Positions 32,331 to 45,998 of a stretch of DNA of 64,000 bases are shown in pieces. The DNA is from Zeus faber (Eukaryota; Chordata; Actinopteri; Zeiformes; Zeidae). Every line of letters starts with the position of its first letter. Position 1 is the stretch's first letter. Under the pieces are notes generated by a model. The model was not told where the DNA came from. It did no database searches and saw only the letters and a list, made by a program, of their open reading frames with translations. Made by a program: the position numbers and the translations under genes. The stretch is from assembly GCA_960531495.1 (NCBI GenBank), contig OY482846.1, forward strand, positions 40,794,799-40,858,798. Reading direction: 5' to 3'.

Positions 32331-33470
32331 ACATTCAAACGCGTGTGCGCGGGGGGAAGCCAATTAGGACGAAGCTAGAGGGCGGAGCTAAAGCTAAGGT
32401 CAAGGTTTCATTCACAATGGTTTATGGGATGGATAGTTCTTTTTTATGTACACACTCTTATATATTTGCCTTTTTTTTTTTTTTTTTTTTTGCTCTGAAT
32501 CAAATGTTTTATGGTCACGATTAATCTCGTAGTTGGTTGGCTTGGTTCCGGGCTTAAACCTCTTTATATGAGGATTTAGCGAAACGTGTGGATGAAGGGA
32601 AAATTCACTTCCTGAGACAGAGCGGTTCAAAAAAGTGGGGGGTCACTGTTGAGCCCTATAATGTGTAATACATTTTGTATGACAGTATATCATCACTAAA
32701 CGCTGACATTTACAGTATATCCAGTTAACTGGTATCTATGAATGAAAGTCACTCTCCACCCCACCTCCTAGCGGTGCCGTGCTTTCGTCATGAGGGCCGT
32801 GGTTACTTTTCGTGTTTGGGGAGGACAGGGGCAAAAATCCATAATACACGCTTTCACCCTTGGTTGTATTTGTTCTTGTGACGTACAAATAACGACTAGA
32901 GGGTGCAAAAGGCATTGGTTAAAACTTTGTTCTGCGTAGCACCAAATAAGTCGGACAATGTTTCATATAGATAAATTCAATAGACACGATTCAATAAATA
33001 CATTTTCGTGATCTCCTATGAGCGCGAAAACGCGTGAAACCGGGTTGCACGCACACATGCACGGTCCTAGATTCTCGAAATCCAAAAGTACAGTCATTGA
33101 TAGATGCACATTCTCACACGCATACACACAAACAGGGTGTGTGTCTAGGTGCCAACAATTGCCATGGCAACTCCAATCAGCACCGCCTTCCGTTCCCCCC
33201 ATTAGGGCACTGAAATGGCAGTTTTCCATCAGGCACTCTCTCTCTTTCTCTCCCATCTTTTAAAAACTCTCTCTCTCTCTCTCCATCCCCATGTTGCCCT
33301 CTCAAATCCCAAAATATCCTGTCTTTTCAATGGCAAATTGAGTGATGAATTGGTGTCAAGTCGGCAAGATAAATGACCTCCAATGGGACTAAACACAGCA
33401 ACTGACTTGTTTTTAATTCAATTTATTACATCTACATGTTTTGGAAAATTGTATTTCTTACATGTCAACC

Positions 33471-33640
33471 CACTGGGCTGGCTCATTATGGCATAAGGGA
33501 GCTGTATTGCATGCCCACGGACACAGGTTCGAATCCAACCGCTTGTACCACCAAATATCCATCGTCACCTATAGAGGAATCATAACATGAAGCGCCAAGA
33601 ATCTAAAGTGCTGTAAAATTCGGGGCTGAGGGCAACGGTG
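33471..33640 (+). repeat. Possible tRNA-derived SINE fragment
   Basis: A degenerate A-box-like TGGCTCATTATGG is followed about 45 bases later by a good RNA polymerase III B box, GGTTCGAATCC (33,526-33,536). The sequence does not fold as an intact tRNA. A second, weaker tRNA-like stretch with GGTTGAGTGGTTAAAG follows at about 33,740-33,790. Confidence 0.4.
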
Positions 33641-35403
33641 CAGTAAATCTGCGTACCCTGTCCTCGTACCGGCAGCAACTTTGTCATCCATGAGAATCTC
33701 CATGAGAAAAATTATTGGTCGGGTGGTTATTTGTTATTTATGGTTGAGTGGTTAAAGTGTCAGACTTCTTGTGTCCTACATCAAATCCTTGTATGTCTAG
33801 TGGCGTCAGGATCTAATTGCACATGCGCTGAGTAGTGAGTCAGACATTTTACCGGGTGCACGGTGGCCGCACTGGTTTATAGCGAGTGAAGATGCTCTCC
33901 CGAAAATGTATTCCGCCGCCCGTGTTCACGACACTGCATGATGCAGCTATTGGTCATCAATGTCACGGTGTCATGTAACCTACATGAGAGCTTGACAGCT
34001 ACAACTCATTAGTCTGTACGCGCAGCCGCAGCGACCGAAGCCCACGCAGCACCAGTCAGAGGCGATCAAACCCATGCAAATCCGCCAAAAACCCTGTTCG
34101 CATACAGTATACGTCCAGCTTTACCCTCAACCACCGCTGAGTAGTTACCTCCCCTCAGACTACAGTTCTCAGGGCCTCTGTGGAGGTGGGTTGGTTCCAG
34201 CCATGGGATTCACGTCAAAGACCCCCCACTGGCACTTAATGGAGCCATTGTCCTTGCCTTTATCGACGGAGAAAAGCCTGGAGAGACAAAGAAAGAAAGA
34301 ATGAAAGAAAGAAAGAGAGAAAGGGCAAAGTTTTAAAAGATGGTGTTTTTTTCTTCGGCAGCACCTTCACAGTGGCCTCAGAAGGTCAGAGGCGTGTGTC
34401 CGCAGCCATGTTTGGGCCAGGTTTCACCTCGACACGGGTCCGTCTTGACGGGCGAGCACCCGAAACACACGTGGGCGCAAGCTGCTCAATCTCCCAGATC
34501 AGCCAAGTTGCGACGCAGACAGTATCTGGGTGTCTGAGTTCCACAGACGTTCACGGGCCGACATTATCCACAGACATTTAGTTTTGATGGCAGTACAGCG
34601 AAGAGCAAACCCATCATAATCAAAGTGTGACCTGCCAACCATTAAGCGTCGCCGCGACTGAAATTAAGTGTTGTCTTTGAAAAATGCCCTCCTGGGAAAT
34701 AGTTCAGAACGTTTGTACCGTATTTATTCATCAAATAAATGCGTTTGTTTGTTATAAATAGGGGGCCCTTACGCCACGGCACGGCTGCGGCTTTAACATT
34801 GCGTCTGTACCACCTCCAGAATTGTGTTTAGAAGGTGTGAAGATGATCTATTCCCCTGACGTGATCAACTTTTTCGTGTGTTTGTTGGTCTTGCTCTCAC
34901 GGTCGTCCATAAATCATCGCCGGAACCTGGGTCGGGCTCAGCTCAACGTGCGGCCGGGACGCGCGCTCTTATCTCTCTCCCTTATCTCTCTCTCTCCCTT
35001 AAAGGGCAAAGGGAGGGTGGGCAGGGGGGGGGGCGACCGAACGCCAAGCGTGCTCCCGTACGACGGCGTCTCCGGGCCCCTAGAACCTCGATGAGCGGCG
35101 GCGGGTTGAGGCCCCGGCGTTCCCGGCACCGGCGGTTATTGACGCGTGGCACCGCGGTGATTTGTTTTCTGCGCCGCGGCGCAATTGATTAACCCCGAGG
35201 AAGCTCGTGAGACTTTTATTGAATTACTACTCAGAAAGATTGAGTGTCATTCTCCATCGGATTTCATATCTCATCCGTCTCTCCCTCTCCCTCTCTCTCG
35301 TGCACGCACACATTTTCGTCTGTCTGCCTGACTCTTTATTTTTCCCTCTTTTCATTTTTTTCCCCTCTTTGCCTCCCTCTCTCTCTCTCTCTCTCTCTCC
35401 CTG

Positions 35404-35437
<34 letters not shown>

Positions 35438-36365
35438 CCTCTCTCTCTTGGTTTCTTGTCAGTAAATACACTGTATGTCTCTCTCCCTGGTGTCTTCTCC
35501 ACTTAACACCCGCCTCCTCCCCCCTTCCCTTCCCTTCCCTTCCCTTGAAGCTAACTCTCCACTTCCCCAGAATATATTAGTCATTTTCAATAAGCGGACG
35601 CTGTTATGGCGCCGTCTCCTGTCCTTCTTTCGATATTCCATATCCGCGGATAAATAATGACGGATTCTTGGCTCGACGCGTACACTTGTCGGCGCCCCCT
35701 CTCCCCCTCCCCGACATACGGACGTCAATCCCTGGCTATCAGCTCCGTCTCGAGAACCCTGCCCGCCTCGCAAGTGCCATCGCCCGTTTTTAAATATCAA
35801 CCGCATTTTCATACCTCTCCACCGCGCTCTCGTGATGCGTACACACACAAGTATTTATCAAAACATTGCAGAACTTACATAAAAGATTGAGTCATACATC
35901 AGCTTAAATTCCCACGGACGCCGAGAGCCCTCTTCAAAGGAAGATTTGAGTTTGATATCTAGAATTTGAAAGTGACTGGTTTTTTTTTGTTCCCCCCCCC
36001 CCCCCCCCCCCTCCCGGTGTGTGTTAAAATTCCACTCACAAGCTCCGTCTGTCATGGGCCGTGATTGATCGTTAACGTCGGTGTGATTTTCACAGGGGGG
36101 AATTACCTGCGCCGGGCAACTTTCAAGTCTCGAGTGCTTTTCCACACCTCTTCAGCGTGAGTGACAGTGAATGGCTTATAGTCAGTCAGAGGAGATGTAG
36201 GAAGGTAGTCATTATCCACCCTTTTCATATCAAGGACCCTCACTTTGATGCGCCGCGGGCCACAGACCCCCATTTGTCAAGGCCTGGTCCCTGGGACTCC
36301 AATCTGGGAGGATTTGTATTTGTATTTGTGTGGATAGGATTTGGTCCAAACCTCCATACCTGTGT
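33641..36365. other. Intergenic stretch, no gene recognised
   Basis: Mixed sequence with CT-rich tracts (34,970-35,005, 35,275-35,460), a TTCCC run at about 35,524-35,548 and a C-run at 35,992-36,011. No coding or RNA gene is supported. Confidence 0.5.
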
Positions 36366-37490
36366 ATAGTATACTATACTACACCATGCTATGTTATGCT
36401 AAACTATACCATTCCATACTATACTATACCATGCTATGCTATACTAATCTATACTATACTATACCATGCTGTGCTATACTAAACAATACCACACTATACT
36501 ATACTTTACTATACTATACCATGCTATGCTATACTAATCTATACTATACTATACTATACCATGCTGTGCTATACTAAACAATACCACACTATATTATACT
36601 ATACTATACTATACTATACGATACTAAACTATACTATACTATACCATGCTATACTAATCTATACTATACTATACTATACCATGCTGTGCTATACTAAACA
36701 ATACCACACTATATTATACTATACTATACTATACGATACTAAACTATACTATACTATACCATGCTATACTAAACTATACTATACTATACCATGCTGTTCT
36801 ATACTAAACAATACCACACTATACTATACTATACCATACTATACCATGCTATGCTATACTAATCTATACTATACTAAACTATACTATACCATACTATACT
36901 ATACCATACCATACGATATTATACCATACTATACCATACTATACTATAATATACCATGCCATACTAAACCATACTATACCATGCTATGCTATACTAACCT
37001 ATACCGTACAATACTATACCATGCTATACTATACTAAACTATACCATCCTACACTATACTATACTATACTCTTCTATACCATGTTGTGCTATACTAAACA
37101 ATACCATACTATACTATACCATACTTAACTATACCATGCTATGCTATACTATATATACTATACTATACTAAACTATACTATACCATACCATACTATACCA
37201 TATGATATACCATACTATACCATACTATACTATACTAAACTATACCATGCCATACTATACCATACTATACTACACCAAACTATGCTATACTACACTATAC
37301 TATACAATACTATACCATACCATGCTATACTATACTATACTATGCTATACTACACTATACTATACAATACTATACCATGCAATTCTATACCATACTGTAA
37401 CATACTATGCTATGCATTACTATGCTATACTATACTATGGTATTCTATACTATCCTGTACTATACCATACTTTACCATACTATACTATAT
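36366..37490. repeat. Pentanucleotide (TATAC)n satellite with higher-order variants
   Basis: About 1.1 kb is built of 5-base units: ATACT, ATACC, ATGCT, AAACT and close variants. A composite block containing ATGCTGTGCT-ATACTAAACA recurs at 36,466, 36,561 and 36,681, with a close variant at 36,791. The spacings of 95, 120 and 110 are all multiples of five. Because five is not a multiple of three and the unit lacks stops in this direction, long Tyr/Thr/Ile/Leu frames appear. They are artefacts. Confidence 0.97.
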
Positions 37491-37680
37491 AGCTTGGGAG
37501 GTGACAGTGAAACTATGACAACAGTCATAATTGTACACCCTCTAATGGTGCTACCGTCTTGGAACTTAAACAATGGTGAGGTTTAACTTTTAATAATTCT
37601 ATTGGGGATAGAAGAAACTTGATAAAGACAAGGAAACTCTGGTAGTGGCGTAAAGTAAAATATACACCTGTAAGGTGCTT

Positions 37681-38156
37681 TAAAGGTCACCGATTATGAC
37701 AAACTCACTTTTTCAGTGCTTGTGCACAGACATTTGGGTCTCTGATGGGCCTAATAACACACAAACTAAAGACTACCCTGTCAGTTTTTTGTGGGCAAGT
37801 CAGAAAACATGTGCTTCAACAAGAAGTTCAGATTTGCCTCCCCCTCCTATGTCAAGTGAGGCTCATTAGAATAACACCGCCTCCCGTCTGAGTATTTCCA
37901 CCCACGGCTTGAGAACTACCTTTGCGGCCAAATTGCGCCATTTTTTTTTTTGCAAACGCCGGACCCACTCGCATTATGTGGAAGCTAGGATCAAAAGCAT
38001 GGGAAGTGCTCTGTTGTGGGCTGCACGGACCAGCACAAATCTTTACATCTGCCCCCAGCCTCAGAGGACAGAAGAGGTGAGTGGATAATGTTTATTTTTG
38101 ATGGAAATGTTCCAAACCATGACAAAACTACAGATGAGGGAAATGTTGGTATTTAA
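37681..38156 (+). mobile_element. THAP-like DNA-transposon fragment (5' end and first zinc-ligand pair)
   Basis: The stretch starts with TTTAAAGGTCACCGATTATG, resembling the 5' end of a widespread teleost repeat. From 37,998 a frame reads [19 protein letters not shown], then a segment containing [12 protein letters not shown], to a stop at 38,154-38,156. The C-x4-C pair, the SLHLPP stretch and the W-I-x-F-x-F-x-GNVP motif resemble a THAP-type zinc-finger start. The second zinc-ligand pair (CxxH) is absent. A good splice-donor sequence (GAG/GTGAGT) lies at 38,074-38,082. THAP domains are the DNA-binding part of P-element and Kolobok-like transposases and of host genes derived from them. I infer a truncated transposon or a gene fragment derived from one. 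Confidence 0.6.
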
Positions 38157-39439
38157 AAAATATATATTGTGCTGTGTGTTTCTTCTGCGGTTCAGCACTA
38201 GCTAAAACGAATAGCTGAGGTAATATATAAGATTACATTTTCGAAGAAGTTACTGCCGTCATTTACTGCAGGATGCACAATAACATTTGTGGTATTATTT
38301 TGTGAGTTGAACGTCTCCAAGATGAACTCAACATCTTATTCAAATGTATTTATTAGAATGAACTCCTTGAGCTGTACCATCCCGTTTTCGAGGAAGTCCC
38401 AACATATATCAAAGCGTTACATACAACAAAGAAGTGACAGAATAAAAAAAAAAAAAAAAAAAACCTTCAACAACAAACAAAGAAAAAACCACATGCTGTA
38501 CATGAAATAATGAAAAGATTGAAAACATTACAACTACAAGGTGGCCAATAATAGAAAAAGTGTGAGTGGGTCACCAGTATACACCACTATAGGGGTATAA
38601 TCATCAGGTATAAACACCAGGAATATACAGTAACCTTCATCGATGACGAGAGCAGCCCGTCGCAAAGGAAGAAGACGGTGCGAGCCTACGCATACAAAGC
38701 GTTGAAATATAAATAATATCAACAGCTAAATGATTCCCATCTGCTGGGGCTTTAAACACAAAAAGCTGTTTTGCTCAAATGTTTTCTTAGCGCGGGGGAC
38801 AGAGAAATGGAGCCGGGCAAAGTGCCTCGCTCGATCAGCGGAAGTGGAAGGTGCGAGATGCCGTCGTACATCGGGAGGATGGCTTAAATGAATGCATTTT
38901 CAATACGAGTCGGATCCGGTGAATGTCGTGTCTTCTCACGATTAGGGACGGCCATTTGAGTGCGTCGTACATTGTGCGAGTGACGAGTGAGAAAAGGAAA
39001 TCCGAGGACAAAATCTGCAGAGTCCGTTATTATGCGGCGTTGAGCCGAACGAGGTCTGACCCGGATGCCTTTGGATCGAAGACATCACAATCGTCGAGAA
39101 TTCAGGAGTCAAGTTGAGGGGCGAGTTTCGACATCCACGTAAAACATTGGTTCCAAAGTTGACCTGAGGTAAAAACGTGGTCAATGTGAGATTTAAATGA
39201 AAGTTGGGAATCAAGCGGTACACCAGGATATGGGCATTTTAGTCATTTTAGTGTTGGAATGACCACAATGCTTGACGTGAGTGGTGTTTTCAGGACAAAG
39301 AAAATTCAAATTCAGACGCAAGTTTCGGGGACCTCCGAGACCTACACTAGCTCGTTGAAAAGGAGTGTATGCGGTGACTTTGTAGGCCTACCCAGCTACC
39401 TTTCTCTCTGGCTGTGTTCGGGTCGGCCTCTCGTCGGCC

Positions 39440-39482
<43 letters not shown>

Positions 39483-39834
39483 GTCTCACTTTTACTCAAG
39501 CGTGCCCCCATGCACGTGCCCCGTGGAGGGGCGCTGCGTCTAATTACTGTTTTCAAAAATGAGGGGTTTGCGCTATCCGTCCGTCAGCCTGTCAGTTTTT
39601 ATTTTGTCCCCTTTCCCCGTCCATTTGTTTCTCAGCTTGTATCTCTTTCTCTCTGTCTGCCTGTCTGTCCGTCTATGTGTTTCTCTCTCACACTCGCTCA
39701 CTATTTGTTTCTCTCTCCAGCGTCCCGCTCTCCCCGTCATGAGGAGGCAACGGCATGGTCCATATTGCATCTACCGGTGCATATCAAGGTCAATCAGTGG
39801 CGATGGGACACACGGAGAAGCAAATGTGATTTTG

Positions 39835-39914
<80 letters not shown>

Positions 39915-40105
39915 GTGACATAGGGCATTCAGTTACATGACTGACACAGATGTTACCTTTGTGGTCAAGAAGGCTGTAAGTCAATTAGGCTTTGCTAATG
40001 GGCCGTCTGCACAGGGGGCCGTGTCTCAGCAGACACACACACACACACACACACTACACTACTACACACCTACATTCTTACTTGCACAACACTGATAACA
40101 TTACC
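38157..40105. other. Stretch with simple repeats, no gene recognised
   Basis: Contains a poly-A run (38,444-38,463), a CT array at about 39,441-39,478 and a GT array listed separately. Nothing coding was recognised between the THAP-like fragment and the assembly gap. Confidence 0.5.
39837..39912. repeat. (GT)n microsatellite
   Basis: A pure GT tract of about 38 units, 200 bases before the assembly gap. Confidence 0.96.
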
Positions 40106-40305
40106 NNNNNNNNNNNNNNNNNNNNNNNNNNNNNNNNNNNNNNNNNNNNNNNNNNNNNNNNNNNNNNNNNNNNNNNNNNNNNNNNNNNNNNNNNNNNNNN
40201 NNNNNNNNNNNNNNNNNNNNNNNNNNNNNNNNNNNNNNNNNNNNNNNNNNNNNNNNNNNNNNNNNNNNNNNNNNNNNNNNNNNNNNNNNNNNNNNNNNNN
40301 NNNNN
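40106..40305. other. Assembly gap of 200 N
   Basis: Exactly 200 undetermined bases, a conventional placeholder, so the true gap size is unknown. A CA array precedes it (about 40,033-40,053). Order and orientation across it are scaffold-level only. Confidence 0.99.
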
Positions 40306-40722
40306 CTTTCATGCTGGATGCCAAGACTAAGAAATTGATGATAAAACAAAATCAATTACCCATAATATAAATAAAAATATGTGACCAACCGCGTACTTTT
40401 GGGTCATTCGGCGGCTTTCGACTTTTTTTTTTTTCATCGCATCATTTGAAAGTGGAGAATCAGAGTTTCCAAACAAGGTGTCACTTGTGCAAATCAAACA
40501 AATATCTTTAAAGCTATGAATGCAAATGGTTGGAGGACCAACACAGCCGCATGGCTACTTAACATCCTGGTGAATGGGGCAATCACTGCTTTGTTCATGT
40601 GTTTTGAGGGAATGTTGAACAGCCTCATCAACACACTATTTTTTACTATTTTTGTTTTTAAAAAAGCTTTTATTTAACAGTAAGAATATACATGTTTTAT
40701 AAAAGTGGAATTATTTTGGAGT

Positions 40723-41136
40723 TTAAAAGTACGGACAACACAACAAAATGTAGAGTCTATCAATAATATGAGTCTCGGGAATCTGAAATCTGAAAATCTG
40801 CCAATCACCAACCTCAACGGACTTCCTCATGTCATCGACTTCTTCCGTTGTAAAAGCAACGGACGTACCGTCGGTCTTCTCCGGTGGTTCTTGAAAATTT
40901 TCTATTTCATCGTCACACTAAGTTTGAAATTGGCTGTTTGAAATGTTCTGCAAGTCCGGGATAATATCAGATTCAGCAGCGCTGTCGTTCTCAGCGTCGC
41001 TGTCAGAGAACCGACTATCATTGCGGAAAATGCAGTCCAGTACACACTGCTTACACTGACTTGGATCTATCGCACTGGTCAGATTAAGGTCCGCGATGTG
41101 ATTTAGATCTTCCTCCACCCGCTTCTCGTAATCCAT
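40723..41136 (-). pseudogene. Acidic unrecognised reading frame with one internal stop
   Basis: On the minus strand an ATG at 41,136 opens a frame of 72 codons to a TAG at 40,918-40,920. The same frame then continues open for 64 more codons to a TAA at 40,723-40,725. Both parts look coding-like: they are non-repetitive and rich in Asp and Glu (for example SDSDAENDSAAESD and TTEEVDDMRKSVEVGDWQ). A Cys pair, CKQC, lies near residue 28. I cannot name the protein. It could be a broken transposon or host-gene exon. Alternatively the TAG is part of an intron boundary, since CTTAG reads as a weak acceptor. It lies about 2.6 kb from the THAP-like fragment, on the opposite strand and across the gap. 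Confidence 0.5.
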
Positions 41137-42117
41137 AACAACAAGGAGACGAAAGTTTTCACAGACAAGTGAAACCGGATCCTTGTTTTGTTTACAGAAG
41201 TGACGTCAGTGTCGTCACTATTTCTTCTTCGATGGTACACGTTGGTACCATCTCCACAATGATGTCTCCGTTTGTGTGTAAAAGTAGTACGATTTAAAGG
41301 TTCTGTACAAACGGTTTCACATTGTGACCTCACATCACATGGAATATGGAGGAATGATCTTCACCTGGACGCTCGCTTTAAAGGAAACCATCGATCGGTG
41401 TTGTTCAGCACTGATCAGCGTCTCCGTAAGTGAACTGTGTTTCCCCATGTGATCTAACGGGAATATTTAACTCCACGGTTTAACATTTTTCTACTATTTA
41501 TAAATCAAAATCGGTTTTGAAAATACGTTGAGAGATGATAAAAAAAAAAACACAAAGGAACACGAATCTGGAAAAATCTCATTTTCCTTCGAAAAAGGTT
41601 TTTTTCAGCTTATTTGGCTGCTCCTGGCAATTTTAGAAATACACGACAATGCAGGTTTTGCTGCGGTGGGTCACATATTTTCAAAAAGGATCACAATGTT
41701 ACCAGCTCTTTCAGGTGCCCGAAGCAGATAAATAAGATAATAAACCATTTTGAATGCATATTGCCATGAGCAACGGCACTATCTATGCAGAAGAGATTTG
41801 CATGAATGGATTTAATGCATTAAATGCATTTAATAAAAACAACATTGCATAACTGCCTTTTCCACATGAGACGATTTCCCCAGGACCCCCCTACAGTGGT
41901 GGGGATCCACGACCGTGGAGGGAAGCCACTGGGCTCGCAGCAGCGCCCGTGGTGGAAGTTAGTTTGGAGTGGTTTGGAAGGTGGCGAAGGTCACTTTGAT
42001 GTGGCTAAAAAGACGCACAGTGGGGCCGGTGGAGGCGGATGAAAGGGACGGAGTGGTCGGGGAAAACACGCATCCTGGCAGAGAAACGGCAAACCCGGAG
42101 GATATGTTCTAACCCCT

Positions 42118-42168
<51 letters not shown>

Positions 42169-42825
42169 AACACACACAAACGCACACACACACGAGAATA
42201 ACGACGCCGTATCTCAAACAAGAGCTGCGGCTGTGGAATCGAGCAGCAGCCATCTTGCAAATTAAAGATAGCAAACAACAGCACCATAGTCACCGCAGCC
42301 GTCGCGGGAGAACCGTGGGAACGCCGGGCGTGAATAAAACAAGCCAACCTCATTCTGAAGCCTGGGAGGGAAGGAGAATAAAAAATTGGAGCATTTGGCA
42401 AAAACACCGGCATGACTTATTCAATTAATTATTAACATACGATGCCTTAGTTTTGTGGTTTGGCGCCGCTCCTTATAAACTGTTTGGATTACACCACACA
42501 TCACCATGAAGATGTTTGGATAGTCTGTTACGGGTGGGTCCCGTTGCCGTGTTCACACAAGATTCCCTCTATTGCCTTCTCGCGCGCGTGTGTGTGTGTG
42601 CGTGCGCGTGTGTGCACAAAAAAATCCCACTTCCAGTTTGTTTGTATTTACATCTTGCTCTAATCATTTACCCGTGGGCTGCGCTCTCTCCCACCACCCT
42701 CACCCTGCAGACCTGGAAGTGGGGAAGCCCGCCCCCGGTGGGCACAGCGGGTACTGTGGCTAATACCATCTCCATGAAGACCATGATCTCTAGCAGAAAA
42801 TATAATATAGCTGAAACTATCTGTG
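41137..42825. other. Intergenic stretch, no gene recognised
   Basis: AT-rich to about 41.9 kb, then a CT/CA microsatellite at 42,119-42,194 and GC-richer sequence. No gene is supported. Confidence 0.5.
42119..42194. repeat. (CT)n(CA)n microsatellite
   Basis: About 40 bases of CT repeat followed by interrupted CA units. Confidence 0.94.
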
Positions 42826-43133
42826 GCGGTTGCGCCTGCCACATGCCCCCCGAGTGACGTTTTCAGGGCCTCCCAACACAGATGCACAGGCAGAGATGTT
42901 GCAAACACACCAGTTTATTGTAGAGAGTGGCAAGATAAGTAACAAGCCGGGAGCAGATGGACACATTGTCATGACGGAGGCTTTCCCCGTGTGTGTGGGG
43001 ATGGGGGATTTACCTGTTGCTCGTTGATTGCTCTAACGGGCAACAGGCGTACAGCAACCCTGATTCCGGGCGCAATTACCTAGAACCAAGACAGGTGTGG
43101 CTGCTTAAACCACACCGCCCCCACACCACACTA
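42826..43133 (+). mobile_element. Unclassified interspersed repeat, copy 2 (hairpin family)
   Basis: Plus-strand counterpart of 639-958 (minus). The hairpin is kept: arms at 43,012-43,025 and 43,035-43,048 around a 9-base loop whose sequence differs from copy 1. Shared flanking blocks run from CTGTGGCGGTT to ACCACACCGCCCCCACACC. It has no coding capacity. Confidence 0.75.
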
Positions 43134-43989
43134 TCATGTCGCCATCATGTCATCAGTCTCATTTGTTTGTATAATTTATTGAGCTAACGAAGGGGGAGGC
43201 TATTGTGGCAAAACAACAATTTAATGCCAACGGGTAGGATTCTGAGAGGTGTCGTTTCAAAAAAGGCTTAAAACGGTTTGACGGACAGTTTTCTCTCCCC
43301 CCGCCTGCTGCATTCCCCCTTTCTGAACTGCGACGAGACAACGTTTACGACTCCTTAGATTGTTCTCTCGTTACCGAGCGCGTCGGATACAATGACACGA
43401 CACACACTGACACACAAGCGGGAGGAACAGGAGGTTTTGCGCAATACAGACACCAGATGTTTCCGTCAACCAACCTTCAAAAGCTGCAGCAGCCAGATTA
43501 GTGCATGTACAGTAAAATACATGATGGTATGTGTGTGTGAGAGAGAGGAGGGGGGTTGGGGGTGTGAGTATGTAATTATTACCCTGGTTAGGGCATGCCC
43601 ATATAGTCTGGCAAGCCTGCTCGGAATTCAGACGCAGGCAGGCGGTGCAGGCAAGTCTCGAAATAGCTGGAATATGTGATAGTTTTGTGATTTGCGCCTC
43701 CTGAGGAATGGGAGAGATCAGCGTGGGAAAATTGTGGGGACTACGCTGGACGCCGCGGAGAGAAAGTGTGTGGGGATGTGTAACTCTGTTTGTGTGTGTG
43801 TCTGTTATATATAAATGCTATAAATACAGCCTCTCCTCATTTTTATCATGTCTCTCTCAATCTTGTGCAATAATATATGTATATATGAAGAAGAAGAAGA
43901 AGAATCTTTGTTCATCACACTACACACACACCGCAACACATGCACCCATGTGGCGTTGGCGACCAACACACACACACATGCTACAAATG

Positions 43990-44345
43990 GTGGCCCGTGA
44001 AACTTGTTCTCTGTTTTGAACCCCACCCGGCTTGTCCTTCCTCCAGGGGGCAGCCAGGAGCAGTGGGCAGTGTGCACGACGCGCCCGGAGACCGATTCCA
44101 AACGTCCATCGCTGGTCAGGCGACCATGTTCTCTGCATGTTTTTGGTGGGGGGTCCTCGCCGAGGTTATGTGCGCAGTGCATGTTCTCCCCGTGTGAGCA
44201 CGGGGAGAACATGCACACTTCACACAGAAAGGATGAAGCCCCTGATCGGGAGATAACCCACCGGAGCGCGGTGCCAGCAACGCCCCGGGCGGAAATTGAA
44301 CCCAGGAACTTCTTGTTGTGCGGCCGCAGTGCAGGCAACACTGGT
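43990..44345. repeat. Common fish repeat with tRNA-like part and an inverted junction
   Basis: Contains GCATGTTCTCCCCGTG and its exact reverse complement as arms 44,179-44,194 and 44,199-44,214 around TGAG. The right side continues through CACACAGAAAGGATGAAG to GAAATTGAACCCAGGAACTT and GGCCGCAGTGCAGGCAACAC. Read in reverse, this ends in a B-box-like GGGTTCAATTTCC. The pattern matches a very frequent teleost interspersed repeat. The palindrome suggests two copies joined head to head. Confidence 0.6.
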
Positions 44346-45763
<1,418 letters not shown>

Positions 45764-45998
45764 CAGGGGTTCCCAAACTTTTCAATGGCAAAGCCCCAAA
45801 GCTCTGGCTCGGGTCCAGGAACACGCACCGTGGTTGTTGAGGTTCATCGTACATATTTTGTGGAACAAGCTATGGAGTTGACAACCAAGACATTCTTTTA
45901 ATAAATGAACATATGCGCACATTATTTTGCTGCGGACCCCCCTGCCATTGCGTTGAGTACCCCTAGAGGGCCCTGGACCGCGGTTTGGGAAACCCCTG
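45764..45998. mobile_element. hAT-like MITE, 235 bp
   Basis: The left end CAGGGGTTCCCAAAC and right end GTTTGGGAAACCCCTG are inverted repeats with a single extra A on the right. The CAGGGGTTCCCAA terminus is characteristic of hAT-type elements. Eight-base flanks (45,756-45,763 and 45,999-46,006) do not match, so the target duplication has decayed or the ends are not exact. The interior is non-coding. Confidence 0.75.

Noticed and set aside
33471-33545. Possible tRNA gene with a good B box
   Set aside because: The A box is poor and acceptor, D and anticodon stems do not pair, so it is better read as a SINE fragment.
36341-37518. Plus-strand Tyr/Thr/Ile-rich frames of up to 158 codons
   Set aside because: They are the translation of the pentanucleotide satellite, which has no stop in this direction. 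No gene context.
39992-40355. Frames running through undetermined residues
   Set aside because: They span the 200-N assembly gap and have no support.
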